Origin: Acidobacteria subdivision 13 bacterium RH2 MAG17b
GTDB taxonomy: Bacteria > Acidobacteriota > Terriglobia > UBA7540
Assembly (NCBI GenBank): GCA_002197525.1
Contig: NFUN01000066.1
Coordinates: forward strand, 1-43,812
Length of the DNA: 43,812 bases
Direction of reading: 5' to 3'
Below are positions 18,782-28,385 of the stretch, piece by piece (position 1 is the stretch's first letter; each line of letters begins with the position of its first letter). The translations under genes were made by a program, and so were the position numbers. The notes under the pieces are model-generated. The model was not told the origin of the DNA, searched no databases, and saw only the letters and a list, made by a program, of their open reading frames with translations.

Positions 18782-20419
18782 TCAGGAGGCCAGAGTGAGT
18801 CCGCGAACGGACGATTTTGCCGGGCCATCATAGGGTCTGAAGAGGACCGAAGAACCGCGTACGATGAAGGAATGCCGGGCAGGCTCGGAGTCATTCCGCA
18901 GAGGAAAGTCGGCTCGATAGTGCGCGCCACGGCTTTCCTTGCGGGCGCGCGCGCAGCTCACAATCAGGCGGGCCACTACGAGAAGATTTTCGGTTTCGTA
19001 ATGCTGGAGGCTGGCCTTGGCCGGGCATTGAAGGTGGATGGCGTCAAGGCGCTTGGCAGCTTCGCCAAGTTTGCCGCCCTTCCGGATGATGCCGGCGCTG
19101 TTCCACATGATTTGGCGAATCTCGCCAGCAATCGCTTCAAGCTCGGCTGGGTCTGTAGTCGCACTGCCCTCTGCCTTCGCCTGCGGAACCAGTGGCTCGG
19201 GATACGACAGCCCCTCCGGCCACGGGGCTGGGCCGTGGCCAGCCTTCATGGCCGCGGCCGCCCGCGCACCGTAGACGAGACCTTCCAAGAGTCCGTTGTT
19301 CGCCAGGCGATTGGCGCCGTGCACTCCGGTCGCGGCCGTTTCGCCCGCCGCGTAGAGGCCTTCGAGAGTTGTCGAGCACTCAATATCCGTCGCCACGCCG
19401 CCAATCGCAAAGTGCGCCGCCGGGCGGACGGGCACCAGGTCCGCCGTGATGTCGATGTTGCTCTCCAGGAAGTCAGCGTAGGTGCGCGGGAAGCTTCGTT
19501 TGATCTCATCAGGGTTGAGTCTTGTGAGATCAAGATAGACAAATTCGCCGCGGCTGCGCTGAGTCTCCATCAGAATCGCGCGCGAGACCACATCGGCAGG
19601 GGCCAGTTCGCCAGCCTCGTGATACCGGGGCATGAAGCGCTCCAGTTCCAGGTTGCGGAGTTGCGCGCCTTTTTCGCGTAGGGCCTCGGGAAGCACCCGG
19701 CGCGGCCCTTTACGGGCATAGAGTACGGTGGGATGAAACTGGATGAATTCCATGTCGGAAAGCAGGCCGCCGGCGCGAAAGGCGAGAGCGGCCCCGTCTC
19801 CGCAGGCGTCTGGCGGGTTCGTGGTTTCCGCATAGACCTGGCCCAGGCCCCCGGTGGCCAGCAATACCGCCGCCGCACGAACACACTTCAACTTTCCGCT
19901 GGCTTCGTCCAAATAGGTCGCTCCGCAAGCCCTGCGGCCATCCATGAGCAGCTCGACGGCGGTAGCGGATCGCTTTGTGCGCACCGGTTTGAGCGAGTTT
20001 GCCTTGGCGGCGAGGGCGCGCAGGATTTCCGCCCCGGCAGGCTCTCCGCGCGAACCAACGAAGTGCGTGCGCTTGCGATGGGCGGAAAGCTGCACCGCCT
20101 TGGGTTCCAGCCGCGCTCCCCACTCCGTAAGCCGGCGAACTTCACGCGAGCCTTCTTCAACCAAAATGCGCACGGCCTCCTCGCGGCACAGCCCATCGCC
20201 TGCCCGCAACGTTTCGCGCAAGTGGAGCGTGATATCTTCATCCTCGCCAAGCGACACCGTGATGCGGCTGCGAGCGTGGTGCGCCGAAGACTGCGATGGG
20301 TCCCCTTTCGAGAGAAGCAAAACAGCGCCTGCGGCGGCAAGATCAACCGCCGCGCGAAGACCGGCAACCCCGCCGCCGATCACCAGAAAATCGACCTTGG
20401 ACTCCGGGCGGACTCCCAT
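18782..20419 (-). CDS. nadB: L-aspartate oxidase
   Basis: FAD motif DFLVIGGGVAGLRAAVDLA; ATGGLGQVYAETTNPPDACGDGAALAFRAG; MEFIQFHPTVLY; HFAIGGVATDIECSTTLEGLYAAGETAATGVHGANRLANNGLLEGLVYG. Likely start MGVRPESK at 20419. Confidence 0.93.
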   Translation of the reverse strand: MGVRPESKVDFLVIGGGVAGLRAAVDLAAAGAVLLLSKGDPSQSSAHHARSRITVSLGEDEDITLHLRETLRAGDGLCREEAVRILVEEGSREVRRLTEWGARLEPKAVQLSAHRKRTHFVGSRGEPAGAEILRALAAKANSLKPVRTKRSATAVELLMDGRRACGATYLDEASGKLKCVRAAAVLLATGGLGQVYAETTNPPDACGDGAALAFRAGGLLSDMEFIQFHPTVLYARKGPRRVLPEALREKGAQLRNLELERFMPRYHEAGELAPADVVSRAILMETQRSRGEFVYLDLTRLNPDEIKRSFPRTYADFLESNIDITADLVPVRPAAHFAIGGVATDIECSTTLEGLYAAGETAATGVHGANRLANNGLLEGLVYGARAAAAMKAGHGPAPWPEGLSYPEPLVPQAKAEGSATTDPAELEAIAGEIRQIMWNSAGIIRKGGKLGEAAKRLDAIHLQCPAKASLQHYETENLLVVARLIVSCARARKESRGAHYRADFPLRNDSEPARHSFIVRGSSVLFRPYDGPAKSSVRGLTLAS

Positions 20420-20627
20420 GACTGCGATAATCATACCTTCGCCCACCGGACGCCGCAATGCCCGCTACGGCATTCGCTCCGCGAGGCCCTTTGCCGGGAT
20501 TGCCGGTACGCAGGCCGCATCCCAAAACCTCAGGGGTTCGAGAATGTGCGGAAGGCGTGTGAGAGGAGGTGAAACGCCTGCCGTGTAATGGCTGTGTGCG
20601 GGTTCAGTCCCAGGAAAGATCTGAAGG

Positions 20628-21110
20628 TTATTGAGTCTTGCGGCGAGCTTCTTCCAACGCCTGCTGGGCTAAAGCGTAATCCGGGCACATGCGCAGCGCG
20701 GTTTCAAAGTGCCCCCGCGCCTTGCGGTACATCTCTTTCGCCATGTAAACGCGCCCGAGATTGTAATGGGGATAGTGATAGGTTTCGTAACGCCGCGCCT
20801 GCAAGGAGCGTTCGAGCCAGGGAAGGGCTTCGTCATATTGGCCGCGCTCAATCAGATAAGAACCGATGTCGTTGTAAGGATTGCCGAATTCGGGGTCAAT
20901 CTGGATCGCCTTCTTGCACTCCTCAATCGCTTCATCCAGTTTGCCCTGATAATGGTACGTCCAGCCGAGGAATGTATAAGCCTCGGCCGTGGGGTGAAGG
21001 TCGAGCGAACGCTTGTAAAGCTCGACCGCCATGTCGTATTCGCCGCCCATTTGGTACTGGTAGGCTTCCTTGAGAAGATCCCACGCGGCTTGATGGTTGT
21101 CGATCAGCAT
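20628..21110 (-). CDS. TPR repeat protein
   Basis: GGEYDMAVELYKRSLDLHPTAEAYTFLGWTYHYQGKLDEAIEECKKAIQIDPEFGNPYNDIGSYLIERGQYDEALPWLERSL. Confidence 0.88.
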   Translation of the reverse strand: MLIDNHQAAWDLLKEAYQYQMGGEYDMAVELYKRSLDLHPTAEAYTFLGWTYHYQGKLDEAIEECKKAIQIDPEFGNPYNDIGSYLIERGQYDEALPWLERSLQARRYETYHYPHYNLGRVYMAKEMYRKARGHFETALRMCPDYALAQQALEEARRKTQ

Positions 21111-21585
21111 GGCGCCCCGCTTCCTGGACAAGTAGTTAGCACGCTGCCCGAGAAATTGTCAAATGGCATGGCACGGCGTCCATCCACAGGCTGGCGCAGA
21201 TTCTTGAGTCTGAAGCTGTGAAAAAAGGTCAAAAAGCTGAAAGGCCTCTCGTAAAGGCGCCAAGGTCCGCGAAAAAAATTAAAGTATCTCCCCTTTGCGT
21301 TTCTTTGCACCTTAGCGCTTTTGCGAGAGGGCGCTTTTGCATTGTACCTCGCCTGCTATAATGAGGGCTCGCCAAATGCTTGGGTGACCCTGTGATCTCT
21401 GCGCGCCTTTCAATTCGGCTTGAATGAATGAGTTGGCATACACCGCGATAAGATGCCTATGAACGGACGCAGCAAAGTGGCGGATGAGAGCGGCGCAAGT
21501 AATCTTGAGACGGAGAATGGGAAACCGCGGCAATCCTGCAGGGAAATAGGCTTACCTGATTATCAACACGTTGTCGTTAGACTCA

Positions 21586-21637
21586 AAATGAAATGTTAAA
21601 AGCGGGCAAAATCGATTTTGCCCTTGACATTTCATTT
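21586..21637. repeat. Nested inverted repeat / cruciform-capable sequence
   Basis: Outer arms AAATGAAATGT (21586-21596) / ACATTTCATTT (21627-21637); inner perfect 20-bp palindrome GGGCAAAATCGATTTTGCCC (21604-21623). Confidence 0.85.
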
Positions 21638-21711
21638 CTTAGAATGCATGTTAGCAGGCTTTCCGCATTCTTTGCACGAATTCCGGAGGAATCGACGCCC
21701 GCGCGCGAGCT

Positions 21712-22689
21712 ATGGTGGCCCATAAAAAGGTTCTGATCTGCTTCCACGACAAGTGTTTCGACGGCGCTTGCTCGGCGGCTTTCTTTACGCGCTTCTATCG
21801 CGCCCGGATTGATGCCACCGCCGAAATCAGCTATCGCGGCATGGCGCACCGGGCCGGGCAACTTTTCGATGGGACGATGTTCGCCGGGGACGAAAACATC
21901 ATCGTCGATTTCAAGTACTCGAGCTCGGACCGCCTGACCTGGTGGTTTGATCACCATCAAAGCGCCTTCCTGAGCGACGCCGACGCCGCACACTTTCACC
22001 GCGACTCGAGCGGCCGGAAGTTCTACGATCCCACTTTCCTTTCGTGCACCAAGCTGATCTCCCATATCGCCAAAACACAATTCGACTTTCACCCGCACGA
22101 TCTCGATGAGCTCGTTTACTGGGCGGATCTGATTGACGGTGCCCGGTACCCGGACGCCAAGACCGCGGTGGAAATGAAGGACCCTGCCACGCAGATTACG
22201 CTCGTGATCGAAGGGGCCGCGGATCAGGATTTCGTCCCAAGCCTCATCCCCGAGCTAGCGTCGCGCACGCTCACGGAGATTGCCGCGCTGCCGCGGATTC
22301 GGGAAGAGTTCGAGCGGCTGCACCGCCAGCATCTCAAGTGGATGGATATTATCGGCGCGCGTGGCGAACTGGAAAAGGGAGTGCTCTCTTTTGACGTCAG
22401 CGACCAGAACCGGGAAGGCTTCAACAAATTCATCCCCTACTATCTCTTCCCCGAAGCCATCTATACGGTTTCGGTCAGCCGCTCTCCGGGCCGCATTAAA
22501 ATTGCCGTCGGCAGCAGCCCCTGGAAGCAGGCCGCGAAGCCGGCAAACCTGGCGAGCATTTGCGAGCGCTATGGCGGCGGCGGACATGCCAAGGTAGCGG
22601 CGATTTCTCTGCCGCCCGGCGACCTGCCCGCCGCGCAGCAGGTGGCGAAGCAGATCATCGAGGAACTGCGGTCGGGGTTCGCGCCTTAG
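21712..22689 (+). CDS. DHH family phosphoesterase with DHHA1 domain
   Basis: ICFHDKCFDGACSAAFF, VDFKYSS, WWFDHHQSAF (DHH motif), YWADLIDGARYPD, C-terminal CERYGGGGHAKVAAISLP. Confidence 0.88.
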   Translation: MVAHKKVLICFHDKCFDGACSAAFFTRFYRARIDATAEISYRGMAHRAGQLFDGTMFAGDENIIVDFKYSSSDRLTWWFDHHQSAFLSDADAAHFHRDSSGRKFYDPTFLSCTKLISHIAKTQFDFHPHDLDELVYWADLIDGARYPDAKTAVEMKDPATQITLVIEGAADQDFVPSLIPELASRTLTEIAALPRIREEFERLHRQHLKWMDIIGARGELEKGVLSFDVSDQNREGFNKFIPYYLFPEAIYTVSVSRSPGRIKIAVGSSPWKQAAKPANLASICERYGGGGHAKVAAISLPPGDLPAAQQVAKQIIEELRSGFAP

Positions 22690-24710
22690 CGTTTGGAGAC
22701 AAATTGCAACGGTTTCCCATCCAAACGCTGAGGCGGATTGACGTGAAACATTTCGAGCACGGTAGGCGCGATATCCGTGATGCTGGGATCAGTATTAACA
22801 ACCGGGCAGCTTGAGAAGAAGATGCCTTTCGTGTTGCTTGGGTCCGATGAGCAGTGATCGCCGCTCCACTTGCGCTCGTTCGGCACGACAATGCCCGGCG
22901 GAATCGCGCCGAGCGCCGTTTGCCAGGACGTGCGGTAACCCGGCTGGAAATCGAGTTGAAGATCCGGAGCCTTGCTAAGGTAGGCGCCGCGGTCGATCCG
23001 GCTTCCGAAATAAACCGCCTGCAGCACCGGCTGGCGGGTTTGCGGGTCGCGATAAGCCAGGAGCTTGGCGCGGATTTGTTGGAGCAGGCGGCTGGCGTCG
23101 GGCCCCGGTGCGACGATGCCGTCGCGCTCGCGGCCGCGGAGGTTCAGGTAGATTTGTCCGAGGCCGAGAGAGTACGCCTGAGTCCGGCTCCAGTCAACGT
23201 TAGGGAAAAAGCTGCCTTTGCTGAACAGATCGCTCAGCGAGTAAGCCTTCTGTTGAAGGCCGGGATTGCGCAGCGTCATGAAGCCGTTTTCCACCAGCCA
23301 CGTGTTGGTGTTGAAGCCGCGGCGAAAGCTATGGAATCCGTGGTCTGAAACAATCAGCAGCGTTGCCCCCGGTTCCATTGCCTGCTCGACTTCTCCGACG
23401 ATTTGGTCCATCCGTTCGTAGACTTCGAGGATGGCGTCGCCGTACTTCCGCGCTTGCACCGGATCGTAGCGTGGGCTGCGATGGTCCATGAGCCGGTAGA
23501 ACATGTGGGATACGTTATCCGTGCTCGTGAAAATGGAAACCAGCAGCCGCGGATCATCCCGCTTGAGTTCGCCCACGGTGATTTCGCTGAGCTTCCGCAT
23601 GGTCGCGAAGGCGTCGTTCAGAAAAACGCCGTCGCTCATCTTCTCTTCGTTCAGCGCCCACGTATCATTCCACCAGCCGACCGTCTTGAATAATCCGTGC
23701 CTTTTCACGAGCGCTGCCGTGAAGTTTGCAGGGTAGGAAATGGGCAGCGCGGGAGAAACCGGGTCGATATTGAGCGGCGACATATAGACCCGCAGGCTTG
23801 GAAACACGTTGATCACGTAGAAGCGCGCGATGGCGTGCACCGCAAACAGAGGAGTGATGCGAAAGGCGATGCGAAACCAGCCGCTCCAGTGGCCCTTCTG
23901 CACCGTTTCGCGCTTGCCGCCGAGCGCAATGATCACCGAATTCTGCACAGGCTGAACCGTGAACTCGACCGGCTCTGAAATTCGCCGGAAGACTTTTGCC
24001 GTGGGATCGACGGGACCATTGATAGACGCCCGTGCCGTTTGGCCTTTAAGCCGGAGACTGACCAACTTTCCTCCAAACTCGGTGTTCCCGGCGTCCCAGG
24101 GTTCAAGGTCAGTGCTGAAATAGAAGAACGTGCCCCAAGTAGCGCGGATATCCGGCACTCCGAGCCCGGCCCACAGTTTTCCGCCGGGCATAGGCGTGGG
24201 TGGGAATTCGAGAGGCATGCGTAGCACAACGGTTTTGTATCCTGCGCCGGCCACCGCTTTGTAGAAGGGAACGCCATGCCGTTCGTTGATCAGGACTGGC
24301 GCCTTGACCGGAACCAGGCTGAAGAGGAATTGCGCCTTCTGCGATTTAACCAGCGCCATTTGGGGAAGATAGGTTTTGGGGTCGCGGGTGAGAAAGTCAA
24401 AAATGCCCGTGTTTCCGGGCTTCAACCCGGTTGCGAACGACGCCCAGGAAACGGGAGATTCGGGCGGATTCGTCGTGCCGAGTGGCCGGAATGCACCCTG
24501 GCGCGCCAGACGGGCGAGATTCGGCAGCTTTCCCTCGCTCATCCACTTCGAAGCCAAGTTCGGATCAGCTCCGTCGAATCCAAGCACTACGACCTGCCGG
24601 GTTTTGGTGCGCGCCGGCAGGCTGCTTTCCTGCTGCTTTTTGTGGCATCCCGGCGAAGCGGCTGCCAGAGCCAGGACAAAAAGAAGGGCGGCCTTTGAGC
24701 GTTTTGGCAT
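22686..24710 (-). CDS. Alkaline phosphatase superfamily / type I phosphodiesterase-nucleotide pyrophosphatase family lipoprotein
   Basis: ASPGCHKK lipobox-like; VVVLGFDGADPNLASKWMSEGKLPNLARLARQG; TNPPESPVSWASFATGLKPGNTGIFDFL; TLLIVSDHGFHSFRRGFNTNTWL. Confidence 0.9.
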   Translation of the reverse strand: MPKRSKAALLFVLALAAASPGCHKKQQESSLPARTKTRQVVVLGFDGADPNLASKWMSEGKLPNLARLARQGAFRPLGTTNPPESPVSWASFATGLKPGNTGIFDFLTRDPKTYLPQMALVKSQKAQFLFSLVPVKAPVLINERHGVPFYKAVAGAGYKTVVLRMPLEFPPTPMPGGKLWAGLGVPDIRATWGTFFYFSTDLEPWDAGNTEFGGKLVSLRLKGQTARASINGPVDPTAKVFRRISEPVEFTVQPVQNSVIIALGGKRETVQKGHWSGWFRIAFRITPLFAVHAIARFYVINVFPSLRVYMSPLNIDPVSPALPISYPANFTAALVKRHGLFKTVGWWNDTWALNEEKMSDGVFLNDAFATMRKLSEITVGELKRDDPRLLVSIFTSTDNVSHMFYRLMDHRSPRYDPVQARKYGDAILEVYERMDQIVGEVEQAMEPGATLLIVSDHGFHSFRRGFNTNTWLVENGFMTLRNPGLQQKAYSLSDLFSKGSFFPNVDWSRTQAYSLGLGQIYLNLRGRERDGIVAPGPDASRLLQQIRAKLLAYRDPQTRQPVLQAVYFGSRIDRGAYLSKAPDLQLDFQPGYRTSWQTALGAIPPGIVVPNERKWSGDHCSSDPSNTKGIFFSSCPVVNTDPSITDIAPTVLEMFHVNPPQRLDGKPLQFVSKR

Positions 24711-24797
24711 CCTCTATTTCATTGTACGGCCAGCGGGCAGGCCAAGCCGCCTGGAAAGCGCGCCTTTTTGGCCCGGCCTGATCTCCGGCGCCATGGG

Positions 24798-25520
24798 CTA
24801 CCCGAGACGCGAGAATGAGCGGTCAATAGTTAGGGAAAGCGTGGCCATGGCGCTTTCCACATAACTTGTCATGGCGTCCCGGTAGAAGGCCAAACTGCGC
24901 TCGCGGATCGCGATTTCCGGTTCCTCGGGGGAGGCCAGATGGTGAGTTTCATGCAGGACGACGCTCAGCAGCTTCAGCCGGAACTGCTTTTTGTGAAATT
25001 CCTCAAGGCGGCTGCCCGCCAGGAACTTGGCATCCATCGCCGTATCCGAAAGAGGCAATGCCTGCCATGCCGCCACGTGCTGCCAGGCAACGTCCATTTC
25101 TCCGATGCGTATCCCTCCGAACGCGTCGTGCGGCTCCGCAAACGGAGCTTCGCGGACGGCAGGATGGCGGTGGCCCAGACAGCCGCACAAATTATTGCGT
25201 CGAAGCTGAATCACGATGAGTCCAGGGGCACTGAACAGGATTTCCTCGTAAGCTTCGCGGCAAGCCTGCGGAGAGTCTACCCAATCCTGCTCAACGGCCA
25301 GAGACAATTGGCGGGCGGTGCGGGCGTCGCGGAAGGAGTGGGCTACGGCCAGGAGGGGTTGGGACCGGTCGCCGAAGCGCGTGAGCAACTGCCTATGGCC
25401 GCTCCCCCATTCCCGCCAGCGAATCCACCGCGGCCGCGAGTGCAAGTAGTCTGAGATTGCGGCAGATGAAAGAGTCTGCTCGTCTCGCATTCTTAGGGCG
25501 TGTCTCAGAAGGTCGTCCAT
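24798..25520 (-). CDS. Hypothetical protein with HETHH (HExxH-type) motif
   Basis: MDDLLRHALRMRDEQTLSSAAISDYL... LKLLSVVLHETHHLASPEEPEIAIRERSLAFYRDAMTSYVESAMATL; SD GGGAGG before ATG at 25520. Family not recognised. Confidence 0.7.
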   Translation of the reverse strand: MDDLLRHALRMRDEQTLSSAAISDYLHSRPRWIRWREWGSGHRQLLTRFGDRSQPLLAVAHSFRDARTARQLSLAVEQDWVDSPQACREAYEEILFSAPGLIVIQLRRNNLCGCLGHRHPAVREAPFAEPHDAFGGIRIGEMDVAWQHVAAWQALPLSDTAMDAKFLAGSRLEEFHKKQFRLKLLSVVLHETHHLASPEEPEIAIRERSLAFYRDAMTSYVESAMATLSLTIDRSFSRLG

Positions 25521-25600
25521 TCGAAACCTCCCGCAGCGTCGTGGGCCTGGCGCTTGGGGCAAACATGCGCTAAATGAGTCAAGTTTTTCCGCGCCCCCTC

Positions 25601-25878
25601 ACAGCCCATGCCCTCTCCCCCGATTGGGGGAGAGCCGCAACTTGGAAAGTATGGACAGGCCGGATTGCCTCACAAGCCCATGCCCTCTCCCTTAGATTGG
25701 GGGACAGACTATAACCGTAGCACGGGGATGTGGACGCCAGCCTCACAGCCCATGCCCTCTCCCTTAGATTGGGGGACAGACTATAACCGTAGCACGGGGA
25801 TGTGGACGCCAGCCTCACAGCCCATACCCTCTCCCCCGATTGGGGGAGAGGGTGGCCCGCGGTGCGGGACGGGTGAGG
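25601..25878. repeat. Four-unit direct repeat array, 72-bp period, built from family F repeats (copy 3)
   Basis: CCCAT(G/A)CCCTCTCCC motif starts at 25605, 25677, 25749 and 25821 (exactly 72 bp apart). Units 2 and 3 are identical; unit 4 runs into the canonical tail gagggtggcccgcggtgcgggacgggtgagggg. Confidence 0.9.
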
Positions 25879-25928
25879 GGCATTAACTCCCTTCCGGATC
25901 GAGCATAGATATGCCGGTTTGCGCGAAG

Positions 25929-26735
25929 CTAATCTTCATCGCCGTAAATGAATACGCCTCCCATCCGGACCCTCACCACGATCACTTGCGCGCCTTCGAA
26001 ATTCATAAATGAAATCGTCTTGCTGAACCCCGTAGCATCCTGAGACGTGCCGTGGAGGTCGCTTTGCACGTATCCCAGCCAGGTCCGCGCGTCAAGCAAG
26101 CGCAATCCGTAAACGTGGGGGACGTCCACTTCAACGTCTCCGTAATTTACGTCGAGCATCTCCTTGCCCACAATTCCGGAGACGGTCACATCCCCATCGA
26201 CGCATTTAAGGCGCACGTTCGCGTCGTACGGCATGTGAATAGTGAAATTGACGGAGAGTTTGGACTCGTCGCGAAAGGGCCGCCACGGCCGCCGGCTGGG
26301 GTAAGTCGTGCTGAGGCTGATCTTGTGGTCCTGGCCGGTCAGGTGAACGCCGATCCGGTGATAGAGCTTTTCGGCCTTCTTCGCGGAACCAGCTTCCACC
26401 ACCTTTTCTGCCTTGATGGTGAGCCGCGGATTGTCCCAACCCTCGATATCCAGGTCTCCCGTGCGCGTGTTAAGCGTGAGCGTCCCATAGGAAAACATCC
26501 GAACCGCGTAGCGGCTCACCCTGCGGAACTCGTCGCCATGAACCGGGATGCTGAATAACAGCACGATGAAGGCGCACAACGCTGGGGCCACAGCCCAGCG
26601 CCGCATACGGCGCGACGGAGCCTTGACCTCGAAAGTGCGCGGAGCTTCGCGTAACGCCATGGGATTGCCTTGCTGGAGAAGCCGCTGCGCCCGCCGTGAT
26701 TCAGGAGCGAATTCCGCGGCCACCCGCAGTCCCAA
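25929..26735 (-). CDS. DUF4097-like putative adhesin/beta-helical protein with one TM
   Basis: LTLNTRTGDLDIEGWDNPRLTIKAEKVVEAGSAKKAEKLYHRIGV..., VDGDVTVSGIVGKEMLDVNYGDVEVDVPHVYGLRLLDART. Confidence 0.6.
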   Translation of the reverse strand: MGLRVAAEFAPESRRAQRLLQQGNPMALREAPRTFEVKAPSRRMRRWAVAPALCAFIVLLFSIPVHGDEFRRVSRYAVRMFSYGTLTLNTRTGDLDIEGWDNPRLTIKAEKVVEAGSAKKAEKLYHRIGVHLTGQDHKISLSTTYPSRRPWRPFRDESKLSVNFTIHMPYDANVRLKCVDGDVTVSGIVGKEMLDVNYGDVEVDVPHVYGLRLLDARTWLGYVQSDLHGTSQDATGFSKTISFMNFEGAQVIVVRVRMGGVFIYGDED

Positions 26736-26800
26736 TGGTATGACTGAAAGACCTGGGTGGCAACTTATTGAAAATTACAAATTATAGCGACAACATCTGC

Positions 26801-26886
26801 TGTGGCGGCGCTGTCCTCAGCGTCGAAAGACGCCGGTGGGGACACCGGCGCACCAGGGAAAGTAGCGCTGAGCTTTACGCCCGGCA
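26801..26886. repeat. Hairpin repeat with TGTGGCGG...CCGCTACA ends
   Basis: Core hairpin CGCCGGTG ggga CACCGGCG at 26831-26850, flanked by GCGG/CCGC ends. Confidence 0.5.
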
Positions 26887-26931
26887 TTGCCGCTACAGGA
26901 CCGGAACCCACGGCATCTTCGTCTCCCTGCG

Positions 26932-27876
26932 CTAAGGCGAGTGAGCGGGGACGGTGGGCGCCTCATTCCGGCCCTTCAGTCGTGCGCAAACCTGGAATTC
27001 CACCTGCGCATCTGCCACCTGGCTCATTTTTTGGTAAGCCTGGCCCAATGCGCAGTGGGCGGCCGCATTCTGCGGGTCGATCGCCAACGCGGTCTTAAGC
27101 TCGCTTACGGCCTGCGGCAACTCGTTGCGCGCCAGAAAAACGCGTCCGAGGCCGGCGTGCGCCTCAGCGTTTTTCGGTTGCAGCTTCTCGCCTTGCTCAA
27201 AGAGGCGTGAGGCCGCCTCAATATCGCCTGCCTTAAGTTCGAGATCTGCCGCCAGGCAATACGGCTGGTAAAGCTGTGGATTCGCCTGGATCCCCTGTTT
27301 GAATTGTTCGAGCGCCGCCTTCAAGTCTCCCTGTTGCTGGTCGATCCGCCCCAGGTAGTAGTGCGCCAAGGGCTGTTGCGGCGCCAGTTGCAGCGCCCTC
27401 TGGAATTCTTGCATGGCCGCATGATTCCGGCCGGTGTGAGCGTAGGCGCGGCCGAGGAGCAGATGCGCGTCTGCATTTAGCGGTTCAAGCCGCAGGAAGC
27501 TTTCGAGCGGCTCCACGGAGGCTTGATAGCGGGCGGAGCGGAATTCCACGATTCCCAGGTCGTAGTAATTCTTGGGAATTGTCGGGTCCAGTTCAATCGC
27601 CTTGCGAAGGTCAGCGCTTGCCTCGTTGCTGAGACCCGCTTTGAACTCGATCACTCCAAGCAGTTGAAAGGCCGCCGAGGAATTTGGATTTCGGGCTGCC
27701 GCTTGGCGGGCAAGAAGCAGCGCTTGGTCCGTTTGGCCAGCGGCCAAACGCGCCTGGATTTGAGCGTTGAGCGTGGATTCCTGGCTCTGCGCCAGCAGCC
27801 GCGCCCCTGCACTCGCGCCGAGGCAGAGTGCAGCAATGAGGATTACGCTTAGCGCGGCACCGCGGTGAGAGTTCAC
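26932..27876 (-). CDS. TPR repeat protein with signal peptide
   Basis: Multiple TPRs: SSAAFQLLGVIEFKAGLSNEASADLRKAIELDPTIPKNYYDLGIVEFRSARYQASVEPLESFLRLEPLNADAHLLLGRAYAHTGRNHAAMQEFQRAL. Confidence 0.9.
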   Translation of the reverse strand: MNSHRGAALSVILIAALCLGASAGARLLAQSQESTLNAQIQARLAAGQTDQALLLARQAAARNPNSSAAFQLLGVIEFKAGLSNEASADLRKAIELDPTIPKNYYDLGIVEFRSARYQASVEPLESFLRLEPLNADAHLLLGRAYAHTGRNHAAMQEFQRALQLAPQQPLAHYYLGRIDQQQGDLKAALEQFKQGIQANPQLYQPYCLAADLELKAGDIEAASRLFEQGEKLQPKNAEAHAGLGRVFLARNELPQAVSELKTALAIDPQNAAAHCALGQAYQKMSQVADAQVEFQVCARLKGRNEAPTVPAHSP

Positions 27877-28110
27877 ACTTTGATGGTATGCGTCCGCGCA
27901 GATGAGTTCAACCGGATGGAAACCGCGGCCACGGGCCGCCGCCTGCCACAGCGGGCCGCTTGCATTTTGGAGTGCGGCAGCGTAGCTGCCGCCTTGCGTT
28001 AGCCCGTGGTTTGGAGCGCATATCGTGCGCGGCCATAGTCAATACTTCCATTCCCTGGCCCACTGTGCGGGAGAGAGCGTGGACCGCATCATTCTCTCGC
28101 TATTCAATCG

Positions 28111-28241
28111 CTTCTATGCATAATGGCATAAGTCGACGACAGCCATTTGCTGGTGCGCCGCTCTATGAGCGGCGAAATCCGCTGATCGCAGACCGGCGCA
28201 CCAGTTTTGGAGCGTCGGCGACTTATGTCGCTCGGTATAAG
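28111..28241. repeat. Hairpin/MITE-like element, family C copy 2
   Basis: CATAAGTCGACGACAGCCATTTGCTGGTGCGCCGCTCTATGAGCGGCG ... GGCGCACCAGTTTTGGAGCGTCGGCGACTTATGTCGCTCGGTATAAG; same core as 6273-6373. Confidence 0.72.
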
Positions 28242-28385
28242 TAGGATTGGCGAAACCGCATCCTCCATGCTTTTACACAAGCAGCTTGACGTCACCCCAG
28301 TATGGGGAACGGCGGCCAACGTCGCACGTGCTGTAGTACAATGGTGCGCTCCCACTGGAAATTTCATGACTGGATTCGGAGGCTT

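Noticed and set aside
18872-20588. Plus-strand ORFs of 269, 279 and 214 aa
   Set aside because: Antisense to nadB; no protein-like motifs.
21357-21362. TATAAT as a -10 promoter element
   Set aside because: No convincing -35 at proper spacing and no clear downstream gene within about 350 bp.
25601-25878. CRISPR array
   Set aside because: Regular 36/36 spacing is CRISPR-like, but two spacers are identical, the repeat is a dispersed REP-like palindrome found elsewhere in the window, and no cas genes are present.
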